NCBI RefSeq assembly: GCF_009380155.1
Contig: NZ_WHUV01000001.1
Coordinates: 1,364,001 to 1,428,000 of the forward strand
Length of the DNA stretch: 64,000 nt
From: Pseudomonas piscis
GTDB lineage: Bacteria > Pseudomonadota > Gammaproteobacteria > Pseudomonadales > Pseudomonadaceae
Direction: 5' to 3'
A program made the translations under genes and the position numbers. Of this stretch, positions 27,101 through 36,580 are shown in pieces (the stretch's first letter is position 1; each line of letters starts with the position of its first letter). Under the pieces are notes generated by a model. The model did no database searches. It was not told where the DNA came from and worked only from the letters and a program-made list of their open reading frames with translations.

Positions 27101-27116
27101 TGGCCCAAGCCTTGCA
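27101..27116 (+). promoter_or_regulatory. sigma-54 promoter of fliK
   Basis: TGGCCCAAGCCTTGCA: GG (27102-27103), ten bases, GC (27114-27115). The TTGC half is perfect. It lies 50 bases before fliK in the hptB-fliK gap, so fliK starts a new transcription unit. Confidence 0.85.
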
Positions 27117-27165
27117 TTGAAGTCTCCCACTGTACCTATGATTCCAGTGCAGCGGAGACTGTTCC

Positions 27166-28578
27166 ATGGCTGTTACCCCCAATTCGCTTCTTCAGGCCAC
27201 CGCCCAGGCCAGCCCTCAGGCCAAGACACCAGCGGCACCTGTCAGCCCTTTGGCAAACGTTGCCCAGCCTGGGGACAAGGCGCCCAGCTTCGCCCAGCTC
27301 TATGCCAAGGAATCCCAAGGCAAGCCCCAGGGCAAGTTCCAGCCCGTCGCCGATAACGCTCCGCAGCCGGTGCGCGACAAGAGTGCCGGCATCCCGCAGA
27401 AGCAGGAGGTCGGCAGCGATCAATCTGCCGCGCCGCAACCAGCGGTTGCCGATAGCGGCAAATCCTTGCCTGCCGACAAGCCCGCCGACAAACCTGCCGG
27501 CGGCGACGACAAGCCCGCGGCCAGCGATGATGGCAAGCCGGCCGAGACCGCCCAGGTTGAAACGCCGCCCAGCGCACAGCCGCCGTTGGACCCGAGCCTG
27601 GTGCAGAGTCCGCCTGTAGCCGCGGTCGAGCCGGCTCCCGTGGTGCCGCCAGCCCAGCCTCAGGTCGAGGCCGCCGCTGTGGTTGTGCCGGCCCAAGTGG
27701 CGGCGGCAGTGATGCCGACACCGCCGCCGGCGGCGGAACCGCCCAAGGAAGCGTTCGATCCTGAGGCCGATCCCCTGGATGCGTTGCCGGCGGTACGCCT
27801 GGCCATGGAGCAGGGTGGCCATGTGTCCGAATCCAGTCGCTCGCAACCCAAGGCGGCCTCGGCCAGTAACAACCCCGATGCCCAGTTGGCGTCGACGCAG
27901 AACATCGCCAGCGGCATGGCTGGCATGCTCGAGCAGGTTGGCAAGGGCAGCACCGAGCAGGGTGGCGAGAAGGCCTTCAGTGGCTTGATCACCGAGGGCC
28001 TGAAGGACCTCAAGGGCGCGTCCAGCGATACCCGGGTGGACGATTTCGCCAACCGCCTGGCAGCCCTCACGCAGGCGGCAACGCCCAAGACCGCCAATGC
28101 GGTCCCGGTCAACCAGCCGCTGGCCATGAACCAGGGGGGCTGGACCGACGAGGTGGTCAACCGGGTGATGTACCTGTCCAGTGTCAATCTCAAGTCAGCG
28201 GACATCCAGCTCCAGCCGGCCGAGCTCGGGCGCCTGGACATCCGTGTGCACATGATTCCCGACCAGCAGACCCAGGTCAGCTTCATGAGCGCCCACGCCG
28301 GTGTTCGCGAAGCCCTGGAGGGGCAGGTGCATCGCATGCGGGAAATGTTCCAGCAGCAGGGGTTGGGCCAGGTTGACGTCAACGTTTCCGACCAGTCCCG
28401 TGGCTGGCAGGGCCAGGAGCAGGCGCAGCAGGGGCAGAACCGTGCCAATGGCTCCTCGGGCAACGGCACGCGCCTGGATGGCGAAGCCGGCGATGACGGG
28501 CAGCCCCACGCCTTGGCCGAAGTCACAGCGCCGGTACAGACCGTGATCGGCAGCAGTGTCGTGGACTACTACGCCTGA
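27166..28578 (+). CDS. fliK: flagellar hook-length control protein FliK
   Basis: A 470-residue secreted ruler that switches export specificity by contacting FlhB. The N-terminal three fifths is Ala/Pro/Lys/Gln-rich and low complexity, as usual. The conserved Flg_hook domain lies at about 325-425 (VMYLSSVNLKSADIQLQPAELG, RLDIRVHMIPDQQTQVSF, VREALEGQVHRMREMF). The Gln/Gly-rich tail is also typical. It is flanked by its own sigma-54 promoter and a GC-rich hairpin. Confidence 0.93.
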   Translation: MAVTPNSLLQATAQASPQAKTPAAPVSPLANVAQPGDKAPSFAQLYAKESQGKPQGKFQPVADNAPQPVRDKSAGIPQKQEVGSDQSAAPQPAVADSGKSLPADKPADKPAGGDDKPAASDDGKPAETAQVETPPSAQPPLDPSLVQSPPVAAVEPAPVVPPAQPQVEAAAVVVPAQVAAAVMPTPPPAAEPPKEAFDPEADPLDALPAVRLAMEQGGHVSESSRSQPKAASASNNPDAQLASTQNIASGMAGMLEQVGKGSTEQGGEKAFSGLITEGLKDLKGASSDTRVDDFANRLAALTQAATPKTANAVPVNQPLAMNQGGWTDEVVNRVMYLSSVNLKSADIQLQPAELGRLDIRVHMIPDQQTQVSFMSAHAGVREALEGQVHRMREMFQQQGLGQVDVNVSDQSRGWQGQEQAQQGQNRANGSSGNGTRLDGEAGDDGQPHALAEVTAPVQTVIGSSVVDYYA

Positions 28579-28588
28579 CCTGCTGGTG

Positions 28589-28618
28589 AGCGGGCGGCCA
28601 GGTAAGCTGGCCCCCGCT
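28589..28618 (+). terminator. GC-rich hairpin after fliK
   Basis: AGCGGG-C-GGCCAG (28589-28601) pairs with CTGGCC-CCCGCT (28607-28618): 12 pairs with one bulged C and a five-base loop. It starts 11 bases after the fliK stop. No T-tract follows, so termination may be incomplete. Confidence 0.55.
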
Positions 28619-28708
28619 TCGATCCTCATGGCCGCGAGCCAGCTACCCGGCTGGTCAACTTCGCAGGACGCTCCCGTGCCTGCCTTCTCCTGTCATTCCT
28701 GACAAATC

Positions 28709-28724
28709 TGGCATAACACTTGCT
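28709..28724 (+). promoter_or_regulatory. sigma-54 promoter of the fliL operon
   Basis: TGGCATAACACTTGCT: GG (28710-28711), ten bases, GC (28722-28723), with the CTTGCT -12 element. It is 51 bases before fliL and should drive fliLMNOPQR-flhB. Confidence 0.88.
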
Positions 28725-28774
28725 CTTGCCTTGCCGTGCGACTGTGAACCCCCGAATAGTGACGGATTATTGGC

Positions 28775-29275
28775 ATGGCGAAGAGCGAAGCAGCAGAAAA
28801 ACCCACCGCAGGGAAAAGCAAACTCAAGCTTATCCTGTTGATTGTCCTGGCGTTGTTGCTGGCCATCGGCCTGTCGGTCGGTGCGACCTGGTACTTCATG
28901 CACGGTGCCCAGAGCAAGCCCGACCCGGCTGCGCAAACCGCTACCAACGTCAAGCCTGCGGCGATCTTCGAGCCCATGGCCCCGGCCTTCGTCGCCAACT
29001 ACACACAGAATGGCCGGCAGCGCTACATGCAGGTGAGCATCACCATGTTGGCGCGCAACCAGGCGGATCTGGACGCACTGAAAGTGCATATGCCAGTGAT
29101 CCGCAACAACCTGGTGATGCTGTTCTCCGCGCAGAATTTCGACACCCTGGCGACCCCGGTCGGCCAGGAAATGCTCCGTCAGAAAGCCACCGCCAGCGTC
29201 CAGGAAGTGGCCCAGAAAGAAGTGGGCAAGGTAGTGGTCGAGCAGTTGCTCTTTACTAACTTCGTATTGCAGTAG
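28775..29275 (+). CDS. fliL: flagellar basal body-associated protein FliL
   Basis: A 166-residue single-pass inner-membrane protein. A Lys-rich cytoplasmic N-terminus precedes the transmembrane helix near 18-40 (LILLIVLALLLAIGLSVGATW). The periplasmic domain resembles stomatin/prohibitin-like folds and ends FTNFVLQ. FliL surrounds the stator and supports torque. First gene of the fliL operon; fliM starts nine bases later. Confidence 0.94.
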   Translation: MAKSEAAEKPTAGKSKLKLILLIVLALLLAIGLSVGATWYFMHGAQSKPDPAAQTATNVKPAAIFEPMAPAFVANYTQNGRQRYMQVSITMLARNQADLDALKVHMPVIRNNLVMLFSAQNFDTLATPVGQEMLRQKATASVQEVAQKEVGKVVVEQLLFTNFVLQ

Positions 29276-29284
29276 GAACACGAC

Positions 29285-30253
29285 ATGGCCGTGCAGGACC
29301 TGCTGTCCCAGGATGAGATCGACGCGCTGTTGCATGGCGTCGACGACGGTCTGGTACAGACCGAACACGCTGCCGAACCCGGTAGTGTCAAAAGCTACGA
29401 CCTGACCAGCCAGGATCGCATCGTCCGTGGACGCATGCCGACCCTGGAGATGATCAACGAGCGTTTCGCCCGCTACACCCGGATCAGCATGTTCAACATG
29501 CTGCGTCGCTCCGCCGATGTGGCGGTGGGTGGTGTGCAAGTGATGAAGTTCGGCGAGTACGTGCACTCGCTGTACGTCCCCACCAGCTTGAACCTGGTGA
29601 AGATCAAGCCGCTGCGCGGCACGGCGCTGTTCATTCTCGACGCCAAGCTGGTGTTCAAGCTGGTGGACAACTTCTTCGGCGGCGATGGCCGCCACGCGAA
29701 GATCGAAGGGCGTGAGTTCACCCCCACCGAGCTGCGAGTGGTGCGCATGGTGCTGGAGCAGGCCTTCGTCGACCTCAAGGAAGCCTGGCAGGCGATCATG
29801 CCGGTCAACTTCGAGTACATAAACTCCGAAGTGAACCCGGCCATGGCCAACATCGTCGGCCCCAGCGAGGCGGTGGTGGTCTCGACCTTCCATATCGAGC
29901 TCGATGGCGGTGGCGGCGACCTGCACGTGACCATGCCGTACTCGATGATCGAGCCGATCCGGGAAATGCTCGATGCCGGTTTCCAATCCGACCTGGACGA
30001 CCAGGACGAGCGCTGGAGCAAGGCGCTGCGCGAGGACGTGCTGGATGTGGCGGTGCCGCTCAGTGCCACGGTCGCCCGTCGCCAGTTGCGCCTGCGGGAC
30101 ATCCTGCACATGCAGCCTGGCGATGTGATCCCGGTGGAGCTGCCGGAAGACATGATCATGCGCGCCAATGGCGTACCGTCGTTCAAGGTCAAGCTGGGTT
30201 CCCACAAGGGCAACCTGGCGCTGCAAGTGATCGAAGCGATCGAGCGCCGTTGA
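29285..30253 (+). CDS. fliM: flagellar motor switch protein FliM
   Basis: A 322-residue C-ring protein. The N-terminal CheY-P binding peptide is clear (LLSQDEIDALLHG, residues 6-18). The CheC-like middle domain includes the GGxG-type FliG contact, and the SpoA-like C-terminal domain ends GNLALQVIEAIERR. It receives the chemotaxis signal from the CheY encoded at 39744. Confidence 0.97.
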   Translation: MAVQDLLSQDEIDALLHGVDDGLVQTEHAAEPGSVKSYDLTSQDRIVRGRMPTLEMINERFARYTRISMFNMLRRSADVAVGGVQVMKFGEYVHSLYVPTSLNLVKIKPLRGTALFILDAKLVFKLVDNFFGGDGRHAKIEGREFTPTELRVVRMVLEQAFVDLKEAWQAIMPVNFEYINSEVNPAMANIVGPSEAVVVSTFHIELDGGGGDLHVTMPYSMIEPIREMLDAGFQSDLDDQDERWSKALREDVLDVAVPLSATVARRQLRLRDILHMQPGDVIPVELPEDMIMRANGVPSFKVKLGSHKGNLALQVIEAIERR

Positions 30254-30306
30254 GGCGCTCCAACCTGTTTGCTGTTCAATGAATTTTTGCCCGTCGAGGA
30301 CCCAAG

Positions 30307-30768
30307 ATGGCTGACGAAATTAACCCCCAGGACGACCAGGCGCTGGCCGACGAATGGGCTGCTGCGCTGGAAGAAACCGGTGATGCCGGCCAGGCCGATA
30401 TCGACGCCTTGCTGGCTGCCGATGCCGGTGCCGCCTCGGCCAGTGGCCGCTTGCAGATGGAAGAGTTCGGCAGTGTGCCCAAGAGCCATGAGCCGGTGAG
30501 CCTCGAAGGGCCGAACCTGGACGTGATCCTCGATATCCCGGTGTCGATCTCCATGGAAGTGGGCAGTACCGATATCAACATCCGCAACCTGCTGCAGCTC
30601 AACCAGGGTTCGGTGATCGAGCTTGATCGCCTGGCCGGCGAGCCGCTGGATGTGCTGGTCAATGGCACCCTGATCGCCCACGGCGAGGTGGTAGTGGTCA
30701 ACGAGAAGTTCGGCATTCGCCTGACTGACGTGATCAGCCCCAGCGAACGCATCAAGAAGCTGCGCTAA
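30307..30768 (+). CDS. fliN: flagellar motor switch protein FliN
   Basis: A 153-residue FliN. The acidic, variable N-terminal half (about 1-70) is followed by the SpoA domain (about 75-150: VILDIPVSISMEVGSTDINI, then LNQGSVIELDRLAGEPLDVLVNG). It builds the base of the C-ring and docks FliH. fliO begins immediately after the stop. Confidence 0.97.
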   Translation: MADEINPQDDQALADEWAAALEETGDAGQADIDALLAADAGAASASGRLQMEEFGSVPKSHEPVSLEGPNLDVILDIPVSISMEVGSTDINIRNLLQLNQGSVIELDRLAGEPLDVLVNGTLIAHGEVVVVNEKFGIRLTDVISPSERIKKLR

Positions 30769-31218
30769 GTGAACAAGCTGCTTGGCGTACTGCTTGGCTT
30801 GCCGCTGAGTGCCCTGGCCGCAGAACCGGTGGCCAGTGCCGGGGCCGCCGCGACGGCCACGGCCCCGGCAGTGGGTAGCCTTGGCGGGCAGTTGGCCCAG
30901 CTGTTGCTGGGCCTGCTGCTGGTGATCGGGCTGATCTTTTTCCTCGCCTGGTTGTTGCGCCGCGTGCAGCAGGCCGGTCCTGCCGGCAAGGGCCAGGTGA
31001 TCGAGCTGATCGGTTCCCGGGTCCTCGGGCCGCGCGACCGCCTGGTGCTGGTGCAGGTGGGCAAGGAGCAGATCCTCCTGGGCCTGAGCCCGGGCACCAT
31101 CACCCCGCTGCATGTGCTCAAGGAGCCGGTGCAGGTGCCCAATGCCGAGCAGGCGACGCCCGAGTTCGCCCAGCGCCTGATGGAGCTGTTGGGCAAGGAC
31201 CAGAAGGATAGGAAGTAA
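30769..31218 (+). CDS. fliO: flagellar export apparatus protein FliO
   Basis: A 149-residue protein beginning with a signal-like hydrophobic stretch ([14 protein letters not shown]), then a transmembrane helix near residues 44-64 ([20 protein letters not shown]) and a cytoplasmic FliO domain ([20 protein letters not shown]). FliO helps FliP form the export gate. The start is a GTG directly after the fliN stop; the stop shares a base with the fliP ATG. Confidence 0.92.
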   Translation: MNKLLGVLLGLPLSALAAEPVASAGAAATATAPAVGSLGGQLAQLLLGLLLVIGLIFFLAWLLRRVQQAGPAGKGQVIELIGSRVLGPRDRLVLVQVGKEQILLGLSPGTITPLHVLKEPVQVPNAEQATPEFAQRLMELLGKDQKDRK

Positions 31219-31967
31219 TGCCGTTGCGCATCATCTTGATGTTGGCCCTGATGCTGGCTGCGCCGCTGGCGCTGGCGGCCGATCCGTTGTCGATCCCGGC
31301 GATCACCCTCGGCACCAATGCCGATGGCCAGCAGGAGTACTCGGTCAGCCTGCAGATCCTGCTGATCATGACCGCGCTGAGCTTCATCCCGGCGTTCGTC
31401 ATGCTGATGACCAGCTTCACCCGGATCATCATCGTCTTCTCGATCCTGCGCCAGGCCCTGGGCTTGCAGCAGACGCCGTCGAACCAGATCCTCACCGGCA
31501 TGGCACTGTTCCTCACCATGTTCATCATGGCCCCGGTGTTCGACCGGGTGAACCAGGACGCGCTGCAGCCTTACCTCGCGGAGAAGATCACCGCCCAGGA
31601 TGCGGTGGCCAAGGCCGAGGTGCCGATCAAGGACTTCATGCTGGCGCAGACGCGCAGCAGCGACCTGGAGTTGTTCGTGCGCCTGTCCAAGCGGACCGAC
31701 ATCGCCAGCCCCGACCAGGCGCCGCTGACCATCCTGGTCCCGGCCTTCGTCACCTCGGAGCTCAAGACGGCGTTCCAGATCGGCTTCATGATCTTCATCC
31801 CGTTCCTGATCATCGACCTGGTGGTAGCCAGCGTGCTGATGGCTATGGGCATGATGATGCTGTCGCCGCTGATCATTTCCCTGCCGTTCAAGATCATGCT
31901 GTTCGTCCTGGTGGATGGCTGGGCCTTGATCATCGGCACCCTGGCCGGCAGTTTCGGCGGTGTCTAG
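31218..31967 (+). CDS. fliP: flagellar export gate protein FliP
   Basis: A 249-residue core gate protein with a cleavable signal peptide ([22 protein letters not shown], residues 4-22). The family signatures [20 protein letters not shown] and [17 protein letters not shown] are present, with four membrane segments. FliP5-FliQ4-FliR1 forms the export channel. Overlaps fliO by one base. Confidence 0.96.
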   Translation: MPLRIILMLALMLAAPLALAADPLSIPAITLGTNADGQQEYSVSLQILLIMTALSFIPAFVMLMTSFTRIIIVFSILRQALGLQQTPSNQILTGMALFLTMFIMAPVFDRVNQDALQPYLAEKITAQDAVAKAEVPIKDFMLAQTRSSDLELFVRLSKRTDIASPDQAPLTILVPAFVTSELKTAFQIGFMIFIPFLIIDLVVASVLMAMGMMMLSPLIISLPFKIMLFVLVDGWALIIGTLAGSFGGV

Positions 31968-31991
31968 AACCTTGTTTGCGGGTGATCGACT

Positions 31992-32261
31992 ATGACTCCT
32001 GAAGTCGCGGTAGACCTGTTTCGCGAAGCCCTGTGGTTGACCACCATGATGGTTGCCGTACTGGTGGTGCCCAGCCTGCTGGTGGGCTTGATCGTGGCCA
32101 TGTTCCAGGCGGCCACGCAGATCAACGAGCAGACCCTGAGCTTCCTGCCGCGCTTGCTGGTGATGCTGGTGACGCTGATCGTCGCCGGCCCCTGGCTGGT
32201 GCAAACCTTCATGGAATACATCCGCCAGTTGTACGGCAGTATTCCGCAGTTGATTGGCTGA
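31992..32261 (+). CDS. fliQ: flagellar export gate protein FliQ
   Basis: An 89-residue two-helix membrane protein (LWLTTMMVAVLVVPSLLVGLI; LPRLLVMLVTLIVAGPWLV). Size and the ATQINEQTLSFLP loop are diagnostic. It forms the outer layer of the FliPQR gate and lies between fliP and fliR. Confidence 0.96.
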   Translation: MTPEVAVDLFREALWLTTMMVAVLVVPSLLVGLIVAMFQAATQINEQTLSFLPRLLVMLVTLIVAGPWLVQTFMEYIRQLYGSIPQLIG

Positions 32262-32265
32262 CCCC

Positions 32266-33048
32266 GTGTCGTTGCTGGCGCTGACCGATACCCAGATCGG
32301 CAGTTGGGTGGCGAGCTTCATGCTGCCGCTGTTTCGCGTCACCTCGTTGCTGATGGTGATGCCGATCTTCGGTACCACGCTGGTGCCGCGGCGGGTGCGC
32401 CTGTATTTCGCCCTGGCGATCACCGTGGTGATCGCCCCGGCGCTGCCGCCCATGCCCGAAGTACACGCCCTGGACCTCAGCGCCTTGCTGCTGGTGGCCG
32501 AGCAGATCCTGGTCGGCGCGGTGCTGGGGTTCTCGTTGCAGTTGTTTTTCCAGGCCTTCGTGGTTGCCGGGCAGATCGTGGCGATCCAGATGGGCATGGG
32601 CTTCGCTTCCATGGTCGATCCCACCAACGGGGTCTCGGTGGCGGTGATCGGGCAGTTCTTCACCATGCTGGTCACCCTGTTGTTTCTGGCCATGAACGGC
32701 CATCTGGTGGTGTTCGAGGTGCTGACCGAGAGCTTCACCACCTTGCCGGTCGGTGGCGGCCTGATGGTCAACCACTACTGGGACCTGGCGGGCAAGCTGG
32801 GCTGGGTCCTGGGGGCGGCGCTCTTGCTGGTGCTGCCGGCGATCACCGCGCTGTTGGTGGTCAACATTGCCTTCGGCGTCATGACCCGGGCGGCGCCGCA
32901 GTTGAATATCTTCTCCATCGGCTTCCCGCTGACCCTGGTGCTGGGCATGGGTATCGTCTGGATCAGCCTGGCCGACATCCTCAACCAGTATCAACCGCTG
33001 GCCTCCGAGGCCTTGCAGTTCTTGCGCGAATTGGCGAGGGCCCGTTGA
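32266..33048 (+). CDS. fliR: flagellar export gate protein FliR
   Basis: A 260-residue polytopic membrane protein (about six hydrophobic segments) with the family motif MGFASMVDPTNGVSV near residue 112. The start is taken as the GTG at 32266, four bases after the fliQ stop; an in-frame TTG at 32254 would overlap fliQ. FliR completes the export gate and is fused in structure with FlhB at the gate exit. Confidence 0.94.
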   Translation: MSLLALTDTQIGSWVASFMLPLFRVTSLLMVMPIFGTTLVPRRVRLYFALAITVVIAPALPPMPEVHALDLSALLLVAEQILVGAVLGFSLQLFFQAFVVAGQIVAIQMGMGFASMVDPTNGVSVAVIGQFFTMLVTLLFLAMNGHLVVFEVLTESFTTLPVGGGLMVNHYWDLAGKLGWVLGAALLLVLPAITALLVVNIAFGVMTRAAPQLNIFSIGFPLTLVLGMGIVWISLADILNQYQPLASEALQFLRELARAR

Positions 33049-33051
33049 GCC

Positions 33052-34227
33052 ATGGCTGAGAGCGAGAGCGGTCAGGACAAGACAGAAGACCCCACGGAGA
33101 AACGCAAGAAGGACTCCCGGGAAAAGGGCGAGATCGCTCGCTCCAAGGAGCTCAACACCCTGGCCATCATGCTGGCCGGGGCTGGTGGCTTGCTGGTGTT
33201 CGGCGCGAACCTGGCGCAGAACCTCCTGGAAATCATGCGCCTGAACTTCTCCCTGCCGCGCGAGGTGCTGCTCAGCCCGCAAGCCATGGGCCTGTATCTG
33301 CTGCATTCGGGCAAGATCGCCATCCTGGCGGTGCAGCCCGTGCTGCTGACCCTGTTGCTGGCGGCCATCATCGGGCCGATTTCCCTCGGAGGCTGGCTGT
33401 TCGCCGGCAAGAGCCTGGCGCCCAAGTTCAGTCGCATGAATCCGGCCAACGGCCTGAAGCGGATGTTTTCCTCGACGGCCGTGATCGAATTGCTCAAGGC
33501 CCTGGCCAAGTTCAGCCTGGTGCTGTTCGTGGCGCTGTCAGTGCTGTCTTCGGATATCGACGATCTGCTGCGCATCGCCCATGAACCCATGGAGCTGGCG
33601 ATCATCCACAGTGTCCAGGTGGTGGGTTGGAGTACCTTGTGGATGGCTTGCGGGCTGATCCTGATCGCCGCAGTGGATGTGCCGGTGCAGTTGTACCAGG
33701 CCCACAAGAAGCTGCTGATGACCAAGCAGGAAGTGCGCGACGAGCACAAGGACCAGGAAGGGCGTCCGGAGGTCAAGCAGCGGATTCGCCAGGTGCAGCG
33801 CGAGATGTCCCAACGGCGGATGATGGCGGCGATCCCGGAGGCCGACGTGGTCATCACCAACCCGACCCACTACGCCGTGGCGCTCAAGTACGACGCCGAA
33901 AAGGGCGGGGCGCCGGTGCTGCTGGCCAAGGGTACCGACTTCCTGGCGCAGCAGATTCGCGAGATCGCCACCGCCCACGAGATCATGCTGCTGCAGTCGC
34001 CGGCCCTGGCGCGGTCGATCTACTACTCCACTGAGCTTGAGGAAGAGATTCCGGCCGGCTTGTACCTGGCGGTGGCCCAGGTACTGGCCTACGTCTACCA
34101 GATCCGCCAATACCGCGCGGGCAAGGGCAAGCGCCCGGAACCGCTCAAGGACCCGCAGATTCCCGGCGATTTGCAGCGCGACAGCTCCGGCAATCGACCG
34201 GCCTCGGGTCCGGCCGACCCTGCTTAG
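33052..34227 (+). CDS. flhB: flagellar export switch protein FlhB
   Basis: A 391-residue protein with four transmembrane helices in the first 210 residues and a cytoplasmic domain with the autocleavage site NPTH at residues 270-273 (VVITNPTHYAVALKY). FliK triggers the change from rod/hook to filament export through this domain. The tail beyond about residue 360 is Pro-rich and somewhat extended. A second, NPTH-less copy of the C-terminal domain is encoded at 48864-49193. Confidence 0.97.
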   Translation: MAESESGQDKTEDPTEKRKKDSREKGEIARSKELNTLAIMLAGAGGLLVFGANLAQNLLEIMRLNFSLPREVLLSPQAMGLYLLHSGKIAILAVQPVLLTLLLAAIIGPISLGGWLFAGKSLAPKFSRMNPANGLKRMFSSTAVIELLKALAKFSLVLFVALSVLSSDIDDLLRIAHEPMELAIIHSVQVVGWSTLWMACGLILIAAVDVPVQLYQAHKKLLMTKQEVRDEHKDQEGRPEVKQRIRQVQREMSQRRMMAAIPEADVVITNPTHYAVALKYDAEKGGAPVLLAKGTDFLAQQIREIATAHEIMLLQSPALARSIYYSTELEEEIPAGLYLAVAQVLAYVYQIRQYRAGKGKRPEPLKDPQIPGDLQRDSSGNRPASGPADPA

Positions 34228-34364
34228 TGCGGGGCTTGTCCTGATCGGGCCGGCTCGCCAGAAAAATGGCTGATTGCCATTAGCCCTCTCCACGGCCTGC
34301 GGGCCGCTGCTCCCTCCGTGATGAAATGCGTGCAAATACTTGATTGAGCTGCTCGGATGAAAGT

Positions 34365-34380
34365 TGGAAGGCTTCTTGCA
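34365..34380 (+). promoter_or_regulatory. sigma-54 promoter of flhA
   Basis: TTGGAAGGCTTCTTGCA: GG (34366-34367), ten bases, GC (34378-34379). The -12 half CTTGCA is strong; the -24 half lacks the CAC. It lies 60 bases before the GTG start of flhA, inside a 212-base flhB-flhA gap, supporting a separate flhA-flhF-fleN-fliA unit as in P. aeruginosa. Confidence 0.78.
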
Positions 34381-34439
34381 GTAGCCGCCCTGTATCGCTT
34401 CAGGCGTCAAAAGTTTGCTTTACGGAACGGGGTAAATCG

Positions 34440-36569
34440 GTGGATCGCACTCAGTTAATCAGCACGGCTCGCAGTAACCTGGCCGGCCTTGGTCGGGGCA
34501 ACCTGGGTGTGCCGGTGCTGTTGTTGGTCATGCTGGCCATGATGATGCTGCCGGTGCCGGCGTTCCTGCTGGATGTGTTCTTCACGTTCAACATCGCCCT
34601 GTCGATCGTGGTCCTGCTGGTCTGCGTCTACGCCCTGCGACCGTTGGATTTCGCGGTATTTCCCACCATCCTGCTGGTGGCCACTTTGCTGCGCCTGGCG
34701 CTCAACGTGGCCTCGACCCGGGTGGTGATGCTCCATGGCCAGGAAGGGCACGCCGCCGCGGGCAAGGTGATCCAGGCCTTCGGCGAGGTGGTGATCGGCG
34801 GCAATTACGTCGTGGGTATCGTGGTCTTCGCGATCCTCATGATCATCAACTTCGTGGTAGTGACCAAGGGTGCCGGGCGGATCTCCGAGGTGAGCGCGCG
34901 CTTCACCCTGGACGCCATGCCCGGCAAGCAGATGGCCATCGACGCCGACCTCAACGCCGGCCTGATCGACCAGAACCAGGCCAAGGCGCGCCGCGCCGAA
35001 GTGGCCCAGGAGGCCGAGTTCTACGGCTCCATGGACGGTGCCAGCAAGTTCGTTCGCGGTGATGCCATCGCCGGCTTGCTGATCTTGTTCATCAACCTGA
35101 TCGGCGGTATGGCGGTCGGTATCTTCCAGCACAACATGACCTTTGCCGATGCTGGACGGGTCTATGCCTTGCTGACCATCGGTGACGGTTTGGTGGCGCA
35201 GCTGCCGTCGCTGCTGTTGTCCACCGCGGCGGCGATCATGGTCACCCGTGCCTCGGGCTCCGAGGACATGGGCAAGCAGATCAATCGGCAGATGTTCGCC
35301 TCGCCCAAGGCCCTGGCGGTAGCTGCCGGGCTGATGGCGATCATGGGTCTGGTGCCGGGCATGCCCCATGTATCCTTCCTCAGCCTGGCCCTGGTGGCCG
35401 GCGGTGCGGCGTACCTGCTCTGGCGCCAGCAGAACCAGGCCAAGGTCCAAGCCGAGGAAGAGCTCCAGCGCCAGCAGGACCTGCTGCCCTCGCCGGCACG
35501 GGCCATGGAGACCAAGGAGCTGGGCTGGGACGACGTGACCCCGATCGACATGATCGGCCTGGAAGTGGGTTATCGCTTGATCCCCCTGGTGGACCGCAAC
35601 CAGGGCGGGCAACTGCTCGCGCGGATCAAGGGGGTGCGCAAGAAGTTGTCCCAGGACCTGGGTTTCCTCATGCCCACCGTGCATATCCGTGACAACCTCG
35701 ACCTGGCCCCCAGCGCCTACCGCCTGACGCTGATGGGCGTGATCCTGGCCGAGGCCGAGATCTATCCGGATCGCGAATTGGCGATCAACCCGGGGCAGGT
35801 CTACGGCACCCTCAATGGTATCGCCGCCCGGGATCCGGCCTTTGGCCTGGAGGCGGTGTGGATCGAGATCAGCCAGCGGCCCCAGGCCCAGTCCCTGGGC
35901 TACACCGTGGTGGATGCCAGTACCGTGGTCGCCACTCACTTGAACCAGATTCTGTACAAACACTCCAGCGAACTGATCGGCCACGAAGAGGTCCAGCAAC
36001 TGATGCAGGTGCTGGCCAAGAGTTCGCCGAAGCTGGCTGAAGAGCTGGTGCCGGGCGTGCTCTCGCTCTCGCAGCTGCTCAAGGTACTGCAGGCCTTGTT
36101 GGCCGAACAGGTGCCGGTCCGTGATATCCGCAGCATTGCCGAGGCCATCGCCAATAATGCCGCTAAGAGTCAAGATACCGCCGCTTTGGTTGCAGCAGTG
36201 CGCGTCGGATTGTCTCGCGCCATCGTCCAAAGCATTGTAGGTACTGAGTCCGAGCTGCCTGTGATCACCTTGGAGCCAAGGTTGGAACAGATTTTGCTCA
36301 GCAGTTTGCAGAAGGCAGGACAAGGCCAGGAAGAAGGCGTTCTGCTCGAGCCAAGCATGGCAGAGAAGCTGCAGCGTTCGCTGATCGAAGCGGCGCAGCG
36401 TCAAGAGATGCAAGGTCAACCGGTGATTCTGTTGGTAGCGGGTCCGGTCCGCGCCATGCTCTCGCGGTTCGGTCGTCTGGCCGTCCCGGGTTTGCATGTG
36501 CTGGCGTACCAGGAAATTCCCGACAACAAGCAAGTGACCATCGTTGCGACAGTAGGGCCCAACGGCTGA
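34440..36569 (+). CDS. flhA: flagellar export protein FlhA
   Basis: A 709-residue export-gate protein. Eight hydrophobic segments occupy the first 330 residues; the cytoplasmic family signature SEVSARFTLDAMPGKQMAID lies in the loop near residue 150. The large cytoplasmic nonameric ring domain follows (EVGYRLIPLVDRNQGGQLL; PRLEQILLSSLQKA) and docks FliS/FliT-cargo complexes. The GTG at 34440 gives the family start (VDRTQLI); in-frame upstream codons run through the sigma-54 site and are rejected. Confidence 0.95.
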   Translation: MDRTQLISTARSNLAGLGRGNLGVPVLLLVMLAMMMLPVPAFLLDVFFTFNIALSIVVLLVCVYALRPLDFAVFPTILLVATLLRLALNVASTRVVMLHGQEGHAAAGKVIQAFGEVVIGGNYVVGIVVFAILMIINFVVVTKGAGRISEVSARFTLDAMPGKQMAIDADLNAGLIDQNQAKARRAEVAQEAEFYGSMDGASKFVRGDAIAGLLILFINLIGGMAVGIFQHNMTFADAGRVYALLTIGDGLVAQLPSLLLSTAAAIMVTRASGSEDMGKQINRQMFASPKALAVAAGLMAIMGLVPGMPHVSFLSLALVAGGAAYLLWRQQNQAKVQAEEELQRQQDLLPSPARAMETKELGWDDVTPIDMIGLEVGYRLIPLVDRNQGGQLLARIKGVRKKLSQDLGFLMPTVHIRDNLDLAPSAYRLTLMGVILAEAEIYPDRELAINPGQVYGTLNGIAARDPAFGLEAVWIEISQRPQAQSLGYTVVDASTVVATHLNQILYKHSSELIGHEEVQQLMQVLAKSSPKLAEELVPGVLSLSQLLKVLQALLAEQVPVRDIRSIAEAIANNAAKSQDTAALVAAVRVGLSRAIVQSIVGTESELPVITLEPRLEQILLSSLQKAGQGQEEGVLLEPSMAEKLQRSLIEAAQRQEMQGQPVILLVAGPVRAMLSRFGRLAVPGLHVLAYQEIPDNKQVTIVATVGPNG

Positions 36570-36580
36570 GGTAGTGGGTT

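Noticed and set aside
34265..34281. AATGGC-TGATT-GCCATT palindrome in the flhB-flhA gap
   Set aside because: Only six pairs and no T-tract; too weak to call a terminator or operator.
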